Shown: in pieces, positions 42,760-54,104 of the stretch
Layout of the letters: the number at the start of each line of letters is the position of its first letter
Numbering within the stretch: position 1 is the stretch's first letter
Source of the DNA: Floccularia luteovirens
Taxonomy: Eukaryota > Basidiomycota > Agaricomycetes > Agaricales > Squamanitaceae
Length of the DNA: 64,000 bases
Assembly (NCBI GenBank): GCA_009739215.1
Contig: VSJF01000008.1
Span: forward strand, 1,054,001-1,118,000
Direction of reading: 5' to 3'
Program-made: the position numbers and the translations under genes
The notes under the pieces: generated by a model
What the model was told of the DNA's origin: nothing
Databases searched by the model: none
What the model saw: only the letters and a program-made list of their open reading frames with translations

Positions 42760-44981
42760 GAGGTGGTTATTGCATGTTTAATTATCCATCTAATTATTGC
42801 CATCTTCTACCTATGATTTATGGTCCAAATAACTAATCCCTTGACGTCACTTAGTGGAATACGGCTCTTGTGATTCCAATTGTGCCAATTAGCCGTCAAG
42901 AAGCATCAATTTCGCTATTTTTGACAGTAAAATGGGCGAATCCACACTGACAGACAATCCAGATCGCAGCCGCCGCCGATCCAACAGCAAGTATATGGCC
43001 ATTAGATCCCACTAACTTATGCATTAACTCAGCACAAAGCACTCTCCCAAACGAACCGGTGACTCATAAGTAAACAAGTATTTCGAAAATTGCCTCGCTA
43101 CTTTTCTGATGCCAATTTGGTCGATAAAGAGGCCGGACATAAATTGTCAGTGGCTAGTACAGTCACTTTTCCATGCAAGTCAAAAAAGCTCACGAATCCC
43201 TTTTTACATAAGATCGAAAGGGTAATGCATATCTTTTTCGGGGGATGGAATCATACAGTTTCTTGTTTTGTGGATATTTGCTCTAGTAAGTATCACAACA
43301 ACCACTTGCAGTGTGAGTTTGAAACTCGTACAGTTGTACGTTATCGCTCTTGGTTTCTTGATTCATTCTTTGCAACAACATTCGCATCAACACCCTTGTT
43401 GCAGGTTGTTTCCGAACACCATCAGTATCGAGCGGCCCGGGCATGATCTCATTGCGTACCTATCATTCTCAATTTATTGAATGCATGTGGAACTTGGGGA
43501 ACTATGTCAAAAGTCTCCAACACATTGATATCTCTTTTACATTTGGAAAATCAAAAGAGTCAACAAGCTTGGACATTGTGTGACAGGCGGGGAGAACGGC
43601 GGCTGGCAGTGGCTGCTGCTCCTCAGGGCGCGCTCTTTCAGCGCTGAGCGCTGAAAGGAATAAGTCCGATCATATACAGCTCAAATTCATCACTTATGCC
43701 GTCAGCTTCGGGTTTTCATCCAAGTACGGGTATCACCCTTCTCGTTTCGGATCACATTGTTGATGATCATCCAAATATCATCGATTCATCACCCAATGTT
43801 TTTTTTATCGCTTCAGATGGTCCAACTTTACATAAAGATTTCATGTCTATGGAGAATCAAGATGGCGAGATGTCTTGACTGCCAGGCTTGATTTCTACTA
43901 AGCAGTAGATGTGTGGTTGTATGCTTCATTTTTTTTTACATCACCAATTGCCATTTACGTTCGGCAGTAAATCTGGTAAGATTCATCTTCGAAACACCAC
44001 TCGAATGATGAATAGACCCTCGAATTTACTTCTGCCCCTCTATGATAGGATTAGCAACCGATTTACGTACCTCCAATTCCCACTGCGAAAGCACAGCTGT
44101 TATAGTTTTAGTAATAACACTGGAAAAATGGAATTTTGATTCTGCGCTTTGACGGGACCGCCAGCTGCCAAATAATTTCGACTTGAAACTTTGACAACCC
44201 CGAAAAATCCGGCAATTATGCTAATTATCCATCATCCTCACCAGGAACCTATTTTTCCCACCTGATTCCTCGAGTCAGAAATTTATGCTATCCGGACTGA
44301 ATCACTTTTTCTTGTAAATTTTCGGGTTGCATTTGAGATACCCTAAGCGCAAGTGAATTTTACCAAGTATCCAAATTCGACACATAAGGTGACATCGCGG
44401 GAGATTTGAGCTCTGACCATTGGAAGTAAGCCACAGAAACACCAAAAAGCCCCAATACACCCATAGGTTTACTAAAAGTAGTAATGTCAAGATGTTATCA
44501 CTCCCGCTGCCGACAAGCCCTTCTGTGGGGCCACTCGGCAGAAGGAGGGGACCGGAGTACCGAGTCTTTAAAGGATATTATGATTGGCATACGCCTCCTA
44601 TTAATAACTCAGCTGTTGAGTCAAGCAGTTACAAGTACTTCTAGCCTGCCTCAAGCTTCCAAAGCATGACTATCTCCGTCAGACCTACAGATTGGTACAT
44701 CACCAGACTGTCATCAGGGAAGTGTTATGTTCACACGACCTATCTTCCTTGAACAAAGATCCGAACACTCCAGCGAGAAACGGACGAGGCTTGAAAAAGA
44801 TGATCAATTCCGCGGCTGCAGTGATTAGGCAAGTCCCGTTGCATTTATACCACAGGGCCCAAGAGAATAAAGAGATGTCAAGCCCTACTTGCTTTGGATC
44901 GAAGTTCAAGCGTTTGACAATGTGGGCGATTTCTTCATGAACCTCGTTGGTGTTGTCGTCTTTAACCGTTACCTTTAACAG
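42760..44981. other. Long gene-poor region, about 2.2 kb
   Basis: No gene is supported with confidence. A possible first exon at 42932 (MGESTLTDNPDRSRRRSNSK, followed by a GT-AG intron) could not be extended into a convincing protein. A perfect palindrome sits at 43635-43657. The unresolved 5' exon of the DUF6533 gene probably lies near 44690-44980. Confidence 0.45.
43635..43657. repeat. Perfect palindrome, 11-base arms
   Basis: CTTTCAGCGCT, one G, then AGCGCTGAAAG. Not near any called gene end. Confidence 0.7.
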
Positions 44982-46402
44982 GAACATCATCCTCTCCTAC
45001 TTCCAGGTATCTGGGCTCGTTCTGCTCGGATACGACTACTGTAAGTTACACAAAATGAATTCTTCACATCCTATTCTTATGACGGGTTGCTCTAGGTTTG
45101 ACGTTCTCACAAGAGGTATTGTGATCGGTTTATCGTCCGGCCCGGCTATACTCAAACAAGCGACATTAGGTTGAGCGTATTTGGAAACTGAGGTTTTCAG
45201 GACCCACCTTTCTTTTCTTATTGAACCGCTATTTGAGCCTCGTCTATCAGATTGTATCAATCGTGCTAGGTAGGGGTACTGATTATGTGCACCAGGTTAG
45301 GCTATTTAATTTCTTTTTCAAGTTATCGTTGTACAGATTGATTTCAAAACTGGGTTCTCTATGTGAGTGATATGACTTATTAAGTGATTATAATATTATC
45401 AAGAATGCTTTTGGGCTGATGAGAAAAATTGACAGGTGTAAATCAATAGAGACCTTTGACAATATAGTTGCAATGATTATCGTTATCGGTATGTTTAAAG
45501 TATTGAACCTCCATGCACCTATCTCATATTACATTTCTCCAGTCTGTGAATGTTCGTAAACACATTTCTTCACAGACTGATGGTTTTTTGACCATTTGAA
45601 AACCAGTGATTATGATTATCAGGGTCTATGCCCTATATGGCTGCCACCGCTTGATACTCATTTGCATGCTGCCGCTGTTGGGGATACAAGTGACTCTTTC
45701 TATGTACTTTCGCTTTGCACCTAGTGCAGCGAAATTAATTCCAGTATTCTCATTGTTGGACGCAACCTGTAGCTTAAGCAATTCAAGTAAGTCTACAGCC
45801 ATCATCCACACCAATTGAAATGATATGAATGGAGACGTGAAGTTTCGCTGTGGTCAAGCGCACTGGTTATAGATACCAGCGTCTTCATACTGACTATGCG
45901 GAAATCTCACTTGTTTTTCAAAAGAAATCGCCAAACACCGTAAGTCCCAGTCTAAATCCAGAAGCCATCAAATTAACAGTTTGTATGACTTAGGTTATTG
46001 CATATATTCTTCAGGGATGGCATTTTGTACTTTCTTGTCATATGCGCATTCAACATACTCAATATTGTCTTAACTCTGCTGGTAGTAAGTTTTTCGCGGC
46101 CTCTCCTTACTCTACCCAATCTAACGACCTTCAAGGCAGATACTAGTATAACATTAACTTTGACGTCGCAGTTTTGCGTGGCTGTTACATCACTTATGGT
46201 TTCTCGTCTTGTGCTCAATATACGGGCACAAACAAATTATGGCTATTCTTGGGGAAGTACTGAGCGGCAGAAAACCATTTCTGCTCTTGTGATTGGGAAC
46301 TTGGGAGGTGACCTTGATAGCGTATTTGATAGCGAAGTAGACCAGCTGGACGATCAGACTGTGAAGGCTTCTGTCTCGGACGACGCGACTGTCCCTGTAT
46401 AA
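44982..46402 (+). CDS. DUF6533 multi-pass membrane protein (5' exon unresolved)
   Basis: An Agaricomycete membrane family of unknown function with about seven helices. Recognisable exons give NIILSYFQVSGLVLLGYDYC, LTFSQEVERIWKLR, FLFLLNRYLSLVYQIVSIVL, CKSIETFDNIVAMIIVIV, IRVYALYGCHRLILICM and the last exon DGILYFLVICAFNILNIVL, MVSRLVLNIRAQ. The stop TAA is at 46400-46402. LTFSQEVERIW, LLNRYL, RVYALYG and MVSRLVLN are the family landmarks. The acceptor at 44980-44981 opens the first sure exon; no in-frame ATG follows the upstream stop, so a short first exon lies further left. Exons between 45350 and 45980 are approximate. Confidence 0.7.
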
Positions 46403-46627
46403 TTAACCAGAAAACAGCATCTGAGTTATCCTCGGTATATAGATGATCGACAAACATAGAATACGTGTATGATGGATGTAAACGAATACCTGTATTTATC
46501 ACTTCTCTCTGTAGCATTTAACTTATCTGACACGGTCTGAGTTTCGTCTCACATGGAAGCGATCTTCGTGTGTAACTGGCGTAATGCAAAAAGTAAATAT
46601 GGTATTGTGTATTCTATTTTGATGAAT

Positions 46628-47123
46628 CTAAACCCCAGAGGCGGCTGGAATAACTGCCTGTTCATCTCTCCCTGATACAGAAAGTTACATTTGGTCATGA
46701 GTGCAAGTAAACATGAGCTCACCTTCATAGAACCTTTGTAGGAACGTTCTATGAGGTCTCTGTTGGGGTGTCAACAGAATTCCTAGAACGTGATCTGTTT
46801 GTTTCCAACAGTTCAAGGTCTCCTGATATTCCTGCCTGCCTTTCAACAGTAGTACGTCTATTACACGGGGGTCGGTTACGTTGCGGTTGGCTTCAAAGCG
46901 CTGGCGTATCGCATGTCGCACATAGCCTGGTGAGACGTTTAAGGCATAGAGTCCAACAATCTCCGGTGCCTGTTGAAAACAATCAGTGTTGAGAAAAGTA
47001 TCATGTAATAAGACTTACTGAACGATACCAGTCCCTGTAAAGCTTGAACACTCTCTGGCGGGCTTCAGAAGGCCCAGCAGATGCACGGGTGACTTTTGCC
47101 AGACGGGAGGGTATTGTGGTCAT
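46628..47123 (-). CDS. NDUFA6: Mitochondrial complex I LYR subunit (NDUFA6/B14 type)
   Basis: Accessory subunit of NADH:ubiquinone oxidoreductase that binds acyl carrier protein through its LYR motif. From ATG 47123: MTTIPSRLAKVTRASAGPSE, then the LYR-type motif KLYRDWYRS. After an intron near 46985-47025 comes APEIVGLYALNVSPGY and RFEANRNVTDPRVIDVLLLK, matching the mammalian subunit's VTDPRVVDLLVIKG, then WKQTDHVLG and LQRFYEG. A last intron at about 46679-46732 joins G to RDEQAVIPAASGV and the stop at 46628. Without that intron the frame would end in a non-conserved tail at 46685. About 130 residues, the normal length. Confidence 0.88.
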
Positions 47124-47300
47124 CTTATATTGTTGGGATGTGTGGAGGGAACGGAAACCACCGTCGTCGCCCAAAAGAGTTCAAACTCCGTGCTGAAGTA
47201 ATCGCGCCTCAATTTGGCTCTGACTCGTAGCGCACAGCAAGCTAAGCGAACTGTTATCTCATTACACCCTCTTTTCATCCTTTGCTAGAAATTGAACGCG
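47124..47300. promoter_or_regulatory. Short bidirectional promoter (NDUFA6 / PDAP1)
   Basis: Only 177 bases separate the two divergent start codons, so control elements must be shared or very compact. No TATA box is obvious, as usual for housekeeping genes. Confidence 0.5.
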
Positions 47301-48231
47301 ATGGTCAGGGGAACAGGTATGATTTATGATCGTGCACTGACGAAAGCTTTACCCAACGTAATTAGGTAAATTTAAGCAGAAGCGCGGTGGAGGTCGTAAC
47401 TTCAGGTTAGTGATCCCCTTGAGTTCTGTTATATGTTTCATAGCTAAAGGCAAATTCATCTTAGCAAGAATATGGTACTTGATGAGAACGGTACCGCACA
47501 CGGCGAGCAAAGTCGTACGCGAAGGTGCCACTTCTGTTACTACATTGTTCTTAATCTGTTGCTGATCGAGTAACGCTGACAGAGGAGAAGAGGCTTCTGA
47601 TGAAGAATCGGAAGAGGAAGAATCAGAGGAGGAAGAGGAAGAGGAGGAAGAGGAAGAATCTGACGATGGAAAAACACAACATCTGACTCGTGCCGAACGT
47701 CGAGAACTGAAGAAGAAACAGGCCACAAAGGCAGAGGGCGAAGAGGAAGAGGACGATCCTGATCTCATTAATCCGAACCACGTCGAGAAGAAACTGACTA
47801 TCTCTGATCTTGGCGCTCCAAGGGAGCTAACAAGAAGGGAAAGGTATGTTCTACTTCACATATACGAAGCCTTTTATGGATCCTAACAAATTTTACTAGA
47901 GAGCAGAAGGAAAAGCAGGATGCAAAGGAACGCTACTGGAAGGTATGAACCAAATGTAAAAAATCGGAGTAATACTCAAATAGACATTTCATTTTATTCA
48001 GCTACATCTTCAAGGAAAGACTACAGAAGCCAAGGCAGACTTATCTCGACTTGCAAAGATCCGCGCAGAGCGCGAAGCTGCTCAAGCAAAGCGTAAGGCT
48101 GAAGCTGAAGGTATGTCACTGTTTATCATTGAACTCGACAATGGATCCATAATTGACGCAATTTCTCAGCTAAAGCTGCAGAGGCAGAGGCCAAGAAACA
48201 GGCTCAGCTGGCAGGTAAACGGCTAAAGTAA
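47301..48231 (+). CDS. PDAP1/HASPP28-type acidic phosphoprotein
   Basis: Homologue of the 28 kDa heat- and acid-stable phosphoprotein, a small conserved eukaryotic protein of uncertain role. ATG 47301 gives MVRGTGKFKQKRGGGRNFS, the conserved basic N-terminus. After two introns comes a long Glu/Ser/Asp run (about 47583-47665), then HLTRAERRELKKKQATK, DDPDLINPNHVEKK and the PDAP1 domain across two more introns: REQKEKQDAKERYWK, LHLQGKTTEAKADLSRLAKI and RAEREAAQAKRKAEAE. A final exon is AKAAEAEAKKQAQLAGKRLK and stop TAA 48229-48231. About 175 residues. It converges with the PPR gene whose stop is at 48414. Confidence 0.87.
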
Positions 48232-48413
48232 CGGACACAAGACGAACACCTCGCATTAACTTTTCTTGTATTTTGATACCTGGCTACCTGGCATAAAGCC
48301 AGTCTTTGTATGTATGATAGAAAGCGTTCTTACGTATATCGCCTCATTTGAACAACTAAATCATGGCAATATATCTCCATACATCAGGTACATTATGAAA
48401 ACTTAGATCACAG

Positions 48414-50762
48414 CTATGAATCCCTCATCTTCGTGACGATCTGATGCCACTTATTCAACAGCTTATCAGAAGGTAACCTCTCCTCTCCAACCCAATCTTT
48501 GATCCATTCCACCAACTTCACATACTCGCTTTTCTTCTCTTTTCCCGCCCATGTTTCAATCAATGGCGCTTGTACACTGATCTCCGCCCAAAAGACTAAC
48601 GCTACCGACAACGTAGAATCTGACGGTTGAATCTTGAGGGCTCTCATCCATGCTAATACCAAGGGAATTTCCACAGCATGTGCACTGGTTCCCAGAAGCA
48701 CTATGTAATTGAAGCAGTTCGCATTGGTAATGATTATATGCGGATAGTGGCTTTGACCAGTAGCGGTGAAGAGATCTGGAGGCGGGATGAACTCGTATTT
48801 TACGAGACCTAGTTTTGGTAAACCAATGTCGAGAATAGGCTCTTCATTTACACGCGACCGGACAGCAGACACAGGGGATTGCAGCTTGATAAGGGTCTCA
48901 TCCCGCGCATTACCAAAGATAGCACGTTGGAAGATTTTACGCGCCATGTTCAGAGGTAGCTGCTCGTTCCAGATTCCAGAAACGTAAGGCTTGGGACCAG
49001 CAGTGCGAGGGCGTCTGAGCATCGAAGTGATAGATGCAACAACATCCTTCCTGCTTTTGGGTTCTGTACTGGCTTTACGAAAAGGGATCTTTAGTGCTAT
49101 TTCAGCTACAGCACCCGAGAATGTATCATCCAGTTTAGTTGCCAATCGAACTGCTTGTAATAGTATTGACAGCGTTTCTGAATTTGGATATACCGCATAT
49201 AATTCGGTCATATGGTCCCAGAGCTTGAAAACAATGTCAGGTCGCTGAATCCGATTCAAGGCAACAAGGAATTCGTTGATGGAAATGGTGGTAAGCTGAA
49301 TGGGCTTGTTTAACCGAAAGATATCTGGAGAGTGGTTTTGAGTAGTTGCAGAATATTGTTCTAGCGTAGCAAAAGCCTCATGAGGTTTTCCGGCTCTAGT
49401 TAGAGCTTGGAGACCAGCTGTCAAGGCCTCTTTGTCGATCGTAAGACCGGAGTCGACAAGCTTTTTCCAATATTTTTCGGCGTTCGCAAAATTTTTGCGC
49501 AAGATGAGCCCGCGAACAAGAACCGTATATGTAGCAATTGTGGGCCGCATAGGAATTCGCTCGAATACTTTGATTAGATAGTCAGAAGAAGCCTTTGAAT
49601 CCCGAACTGCAACGGAGAGCGCAGATGTATAATCAAATATATTGATAGCCGGTTTATTCACTAAACGCTGTTTGCGTCTGGATGAAGGTTTTAATAGAGT
49701 GTTGGTTGTAGGAGAGTTCACAGGCTCCGGGTTCGCAAGTTTCCGCAAGAATGAGAATGCAGATCCACGGTCGTCCTGGGCAGCCAAAAATAATGTATTG
49801 GCACGATGTACCCGGTCCTGGGCTTGTTCTACAGTCGTTTGCTCGTCGGTTGTACTTGAACGGTCATAGATCATGTGCAAATATTGACAAGCATCATGAA
49901 TAGCACCATTCTTCGCGAAAAGACGGAGATATTGTTCGAGCTGAACAGCGGTGGGTATTGTACCCTCCTTGACCATGCGGTCCCGTAAATATTTTGTCAG
50001 TTGTAGAGTTACAAACCTGTCGTTAAGGAGGGCATCATACGTTTCCGAATAGAGTTTCAGCTGTCGTGATTCCATAGTTTTAAGAACCGAGACCATGAAA
50101 TTCGCTACCTCTACAGACTTTGTTGGAGCGCAGGACAGAGATTGTAATAGGAGGTTGAAGCAGAGGGACGGGTGCTCGAATGATGTGGTAAGAAACGTGC
50201 TGACAAGTTGCCGAAGTGGTACCAATAAATTAAATCTAGCAAGATGATATATTGCTAGGACAAATAATGGTCCTCGAAGCGATTCAGCCATGACATCAAC
50301 GTGTGCATATACAAGATCTAGCATTGGCCCGTTTGCGTGATCTGGAGTCCGAACTTTGAAAACCACAAGATATAGTACCACCCATGAGGGTAGTTTCGAA
50401 TTCTGAGAAAGGACGTCCTTCCCCTGCCCAGTTTTTGGGGTTCCAGCCCACAGCCCTTTGGCTACTAAATTTGATAATGTGCTGGAGATACTTGTTTCAT
50501 AGAGTATCGGCTTCCATTGGCTGTATTCATTTGTGGATACTCCATGTTTATGAAGAGCCTCCGAAATTTCGAGCCGATGTCCTGGGGATTTAAACGCTTC
50601 TAACAGACTCCAGATGGGTTCCTTCGTCTCTTTGCGCAAAAGATCGAGATATTTCGTTGTTCTGACCGGTCTCGAGAAGTTGTGGGGTGAACTTGGAGAA
50701 AAGTGCCGCGTGGATACTATGGAAGGCGCATTTCTCGTCGTACGCAGAACAATATTCTTCAT
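48414..50762 (-). CDS. Large mitochondrial-type PPR-like protein
   Basis: Intronless frame of 782 residues from ATG 50762, which is rare in this window. The N-terminus (MKNIVLRTTRNAPSIVSTRH) is basic and Ser/Thr-rich, as in a mitochondrial presequence. Helical pairs run along the protein; the clearest PPR-like units are IATYTVLVRGLILRKNFANA, EKYWKKLVDSGL and AGLQALTRAGKPHEAFATLE (about 380-460). The likely role is in mitochondrial RNA processing or translation, but the target cannot be told. It shares a 219-base divergent promoter with the SR protein gene at 50982. Confidence 0.78.
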   Translation of the reverse strand: MKNIVLRTTRNAPSIVSTRHFSPSSPHNFSRPVRTTKYLDLLRKETKEPIWSLLEAFKSPGHRLEISEALHKHGVSTNEYSQWKPILYETSISSTLSNLVAKGLWAGTPKTGQGKDVLSQNSKLPSWVVLYLVVFKVRTPDHANGPMLDLVYAHVDVMAESLRGPLFVLAIYHLARFNLLVPLRQLVSTFLTTSFEHPSLCFNLLLQSLSCAPTKSVEVANFMVSVLKTMESRQLKLYSETYDALLNDRFVTLQLTKYLRDRMVKEGTIPTAVQLEQYLRLFAKNGAIHDACQYLHMIYDRSSTTDEQTTVEQAQDRVHRANTLFLAAQDDRGSAFSFLRKLANPEPVNSPTTNTLLKPSSRRKQRLVNKPAINIFDYTSALSVAVRDSKASSDYLIKVFERIPMRPTIATYTVLVRGLILRKNFANAEKYWKKLVDSGLTIDKEALTAGLQALTRAGKPHEAFATLEQYSATTQNHSPDIFRLNKPIQLTTISINEFLVALNRIQRPDIVFKLWDHMTELYAVYPNSETLSILLQAVRLATKLDDTFSGAVAEIALKIPFRKASTEPKSRKDVVASITSMLRRPRTAGPKPYVSGIWNEQLPLNMARKIFQRAIFGNARDETLIKLQSPVSAVRSRVNEEPILDIGLPKLGLVKYEFIPPPDLFTATGQSHYPHIIITNANCFNYIVLLGTSAHAVEIPLVLAWMRALKIQPSDSTLSVALVFWAEISVQAPLIETWAGKEKKSEYVKLVEWIKDWVGEERLPSDKLLNKWHQIVTKMRDS

Positions 50763-50981
50763 GCGAGACTGTCATCTATATTGTATGTTGAGTATACAAG
50801 CCTGTCGAGAACGTATAGACTTACTTGGTCTGCCCCCTGACAAACTGAACTCAGCTGCAAAGCGAGAATTTCTGATGTCAACGCCACATGACAAACAAGA
50901 CAAAACTCTGGGCAATATTTTTACAGGCTTGCTTTTACCAACAACGTTCCTTAACCTCTTACCTTCACCTCTACCTTGATA

Positions 50982-51938
50982 ATGCCTCGCATTCTTTTTG
51001 TCAGTGGTTTTCACCCGGCAACCCGTGCACGCGATCTAGCATATGAATTTGAACGGTAATAGTGCTTCTCTAATTCGAAAAAACAATATAAAAACATTGA
51101 CATTGTAAACCGTAGCTTCGGCCCTCTTGTTCGTTGCGATGTTCCAGCACCTCGTAACCCTCATGCAAGCTCTAATCCGTGAGTACTCAATTTTTGTATA
51201 CCTTTGCCTTTCCGGTCGAAGTTGAGTCGTGCCGAACGTTCGAAATGGTTGGCTCGAGCCACCAGCCTTACCGCGCGTCGTGCGAGCCCTATCGTTGACT
51301 TCGAATGTACATTCTTCACTCGCGAACGTCGTTACTCGATAAATTTTGCTTGTCGCGATTTCTCTCGATTCCCCTCGTCGAAAATCACGATCGCTCAACA
51401 AATCATCGAATAAATCTCGTAGTTATGCCTTTGTGGAATTCCGCAGCCAGCGTGACGCTGAAGATGCCTACTATGACATGTATGTTTTTATTATGTGATA
51501 TCATATCAATGTTAATCCAAAATACCATTCAGGCATGGTCGTTACTTTGAAGGTTCTCGATTGAGCATCCAGGTATTCACCAAGTCTTACTTTTGATAAT
51601 TCGTGTATTAATATTACTAGTGGGCTAAAAACCCTCCATCCTCAGTGTGGCGATACGACAGGCGTGCTTCCCCTCCCCACCGTTCTAGCCGTGACCGTGA
51701 ACGCTCTCGAAGTCCTCGCAGACGTCCGGAACGAGACGATCGCGAAAGGGATAGGGACGACCGTGATCGCGACCGTGGAGAAAGGAGGAGGAGAAGTAGA
51801 AGCCCGGACAGACGGAGAAGCCCGACTCCAGAGCGCAGGAGGGATGACCGCGACAGAGCGAGGACTCCTCCTGTTGAGGAAATTAAAAAAGACGTTGAAG
51901 AAAGAGATAGGGCTCAAACCCCTCCCTATGAGCATTAA
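50982..51938 (+). CDS. SR-type splicing factor (RRM plus RS domain)
   Basis: Nuclear RNA-binding protein that promotes spliceosome assembly on exons. ATG 50982 gives MPRILFVSGFHPATRARDLA, carrying the RNP2-like ILFVSG. The next exon gives FGPLVRCDVPAPRNPH, and after a long intron YAFVEFRSQRDAEDAYYDM supplies RNP1 (YAFVEF). HGRYFEGSRLSIQ and WAKNPPSSVWRYDRRASPP complete the RRM. The last exon is an RS/RD/RE domain (RSRDRERSRSPRRRPERDD and similar) ending PPYEH at 51938. The intron at about 51179-51422 is 244 bases, four to five times longer than its neighbours. About 195 residues. Confidence 0.87.
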
Positions 51939-52287
51939 AAGTATAAGCCTTTATACAACCTTTAGTGTTTTTTCCTCACTTGTTCCACTGATTCTTGTCA
52001 AGCGATAACTTGTGATTTTGACACTTTGTTTTGAGTTCCTTAATAGTGTTGATAGTCAATATATGCTTATGTGCCAATGTGGCTTATTTTTCACAACCAT
52101 AGTGTGGATCCTTCACGATCATAACAATGCTTGGAAGAAATTTTAAGCCCATGGGAGCTCAGCCACTCCTATGGAAATGATCAGTCAGCGGTTATCTTCT
52201 CATTAGTGAGCACTGAGTTAATGGAGTCCGAACATATTTAAACATGCCGCTTCTGAATAGTGTCCTTCGAACACCTTACTTTCCATC
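51939..52287. other. Intergenic region, 349 bases
   Basis: 3' flank of the SR gene and promoter of the Fe-ADH gene (CATATTTAAACATG near 52230). Nothing else is seen. Confidence 0.5.
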
Positions 52288-53839
52288 ATGTCCAGTCTTG
52301 ATTCAACTACCCACCCATCTTCTTCCCTGCAAGGCTTTTATGGATGGACTGAGACCCTTAAAGGTGTTTATTATGGCCCAGGATCAGTGAAGACTGCTCT
52401 GCCGAAGTTATTGAGTCTGCTTCAAGTGAAGAAAGCATTAGTTGTAACGGGGAAAAGCTTGTATGATAAAGTGTGTTATTCTAATTGACTTTCTAAGAAT
52501 GTCTAATTTGTTTCTATGCACATAGACCGACGTCGTCAAAAAGGTAGAGGGGATTCTAAAAGATAATGGCGCATATGGTGCAACATTCTATTCCATCGGT
52601 GAACACACACCAATCGCTGGAATCCGTGCTGGCATCAAAATCTTCAAGGAAAACAACTGCGATGTCATAGTCTCGGTTGGTGGAGGCTCACCAGTCGATG
52701 GATCCAAAGCCATTTTGTATAACCTCCAACAAGAAATGGGTGGTCCTACCTTGTTCCAGATTGCAATTCCCACAACGCTGAGCGCAGCAGAGTATACTGT
52801 GAGTTCTTTGATTTTGTTGTGCTTCTGGTTACTAATTAGATTTACAGATCGGGGCTGGTTTCACTAACGACGATGGCTACAAAGTAGCTGTTAGTTCTCA
52901 AGATTTAGCTCCTGCTGGAATTATACTTGATGCAGAATTAACACTGGCTACCCCCGAACGCTTATGGTAAATTCTTGATTTACGCAGGGGAGCATACAAG
53001 GATGACTTATTATACATGCAGGTTGTCGACCGGTATCCGTGCCCTTGACCACGCAGTAGGTCAGTGTCAAAAATCAAAGTTACATAATGTAGATTAACTC
53101 TCACATTGTCTGATAGAGAATCTCTACCGACCATTTGTTGTTCCCCCTGTAAAAGCTCTGTGCCTACACAGCAATCGTGGACCTATTCAAATATTTAGTC
53201 GAATCAAAAAAGAATCCTCAGGATGTTGAGGTTCGCCAGAAGCTACAGCTTGCCTCCTGGATGAGTCTATGGCCTATGAAGTTGGAGAAATACAGGTATT
53301 CGGGTCGACGTTTGGTCATGTTCCCATCAAGTCTGACAGCTACTTTGAAAGTGCTTTAGGTTTGTCTCATGCTCTAGGACATAAATTAGGCGCTCGTTAC
53401 GGAATTCCTCATGGTATCACCTCGGTTTGTGCTTCTGAAAATTTTGATTGGAGGGAGGAACATTGACATATCATAAATCAGTGCATCACTCTAGCCCCGA
53501 CCATTGCATTGAAGTCTCAAATTGCTCCTGAGGAGGACAAAACGTTCCTTGCTGAAGCTCTTTTCTATCTTCGTCAACCATCAACTGGTTCACTAGATGG
53601 TGACGTTCTTCGACTTTCAATGGTTATTAAAGAGTACGTACATCCAAACTTGATCAGAATATGAATATAACGCGTGAACTATTAGACTTGTGATTTCCCT
53701 CGGATTGGAATCTAACCTCACCCAATACAAGGTCCCTAATCAAGACCTCCGCACCATTGCTGCGACCGCACTTGGTACTCAGGATGATCATTCCATAGAC
53801 GTTGAAAGAGTCATAAAGATGTTGGAAGGACTCTACTAG
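52288..53839 (+). CDS. Iron-type alcohol dehydrogenase / maleylacetate-reductase-like enzyme (apparent frameshift)
   Basis: NAD(P)-dependent reductase of the group III metal ADH fold. From ATG 52288: LQGFYGWTETLKGVYYGPGS, VKKALVVTGKSLYDK, the nucleotide-binding VSVGGGSPVDGSKA, IPTTLSAAEYT and GIILDAELTLATPERLW (first metal Asp). Next come STGIRALDHAVENLYRP (His), LASWMSLWPMKLEKY, GLSHALGHKLGARYGIPHG (two His) and CITLAPTIALKSQ. The end is VERVIKMLEGLY, TAG at 53837-53839. At least six introns of about 50 bases are needed, including one at about 53306-53360 that restores GLSHALGH. One extra C near 53163 separates VKALC from YTAIVDLFKYL. If real, it truncates the enzyme before the last metal ligands. 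The frame is otherwise well kept. Confidence 0.78.
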
Positions 53840-54104
53840 TAACAACTAGTCATAAAGGGTCAATTTTGTATAGTAATGGAATTTCATGTACTTGTTCTAA
53901 GAGGATTTATACATTGGCTCTAAGATCCAAGGATTGGAACTGTGTTACCGATGGATTCAGAAAAGTATCATTGATGGCTAGAATTCTAGTTTCTATTGGT
54001 GGAAAGAGTGATCTACACCGTATAACTTCATATAGTCTGCGACTGACGAAGATATAGAACTACAATATGAATCGTTGGGGTCAGTACATGAGAGAAACCA
54101 TCGG

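Noticed and set aside
42932..43446. A possible small gene containing RYFSDANL, which recalls the La RNA-binding motif
   Set aside because: Only eight residues match, the rest of the La module is missing, and no splice pattern joins the exon at 42932 to this frame convincingly.
44700..44990. A 96-codon minus-strand frame upstream of the DUF6533 gene
   Set aside because: No recognised family, and it overlaps the place where the 5' exon of the DUF6533 gene must lie on the other strand.
47349..47768. A Ser-rich minus-strand frame of 139 codons
   Set aside because: It is the antisense shadow of the Glu/Ser run of the PDAP1 gene.
50780..50979. A plus-strand frame between the PPR and SR genes
   Set aside because: It lies in the 219-base divergent promoter, lacks any family match and ends just before the SR start codon.
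51204..51413. An Arg/Ser-rich frame of 69 codons inside the SR gene
   Set aside because: It lies within the long intron, in a frame that does not join the RRM exons; kept only as part of the long-intron observation.
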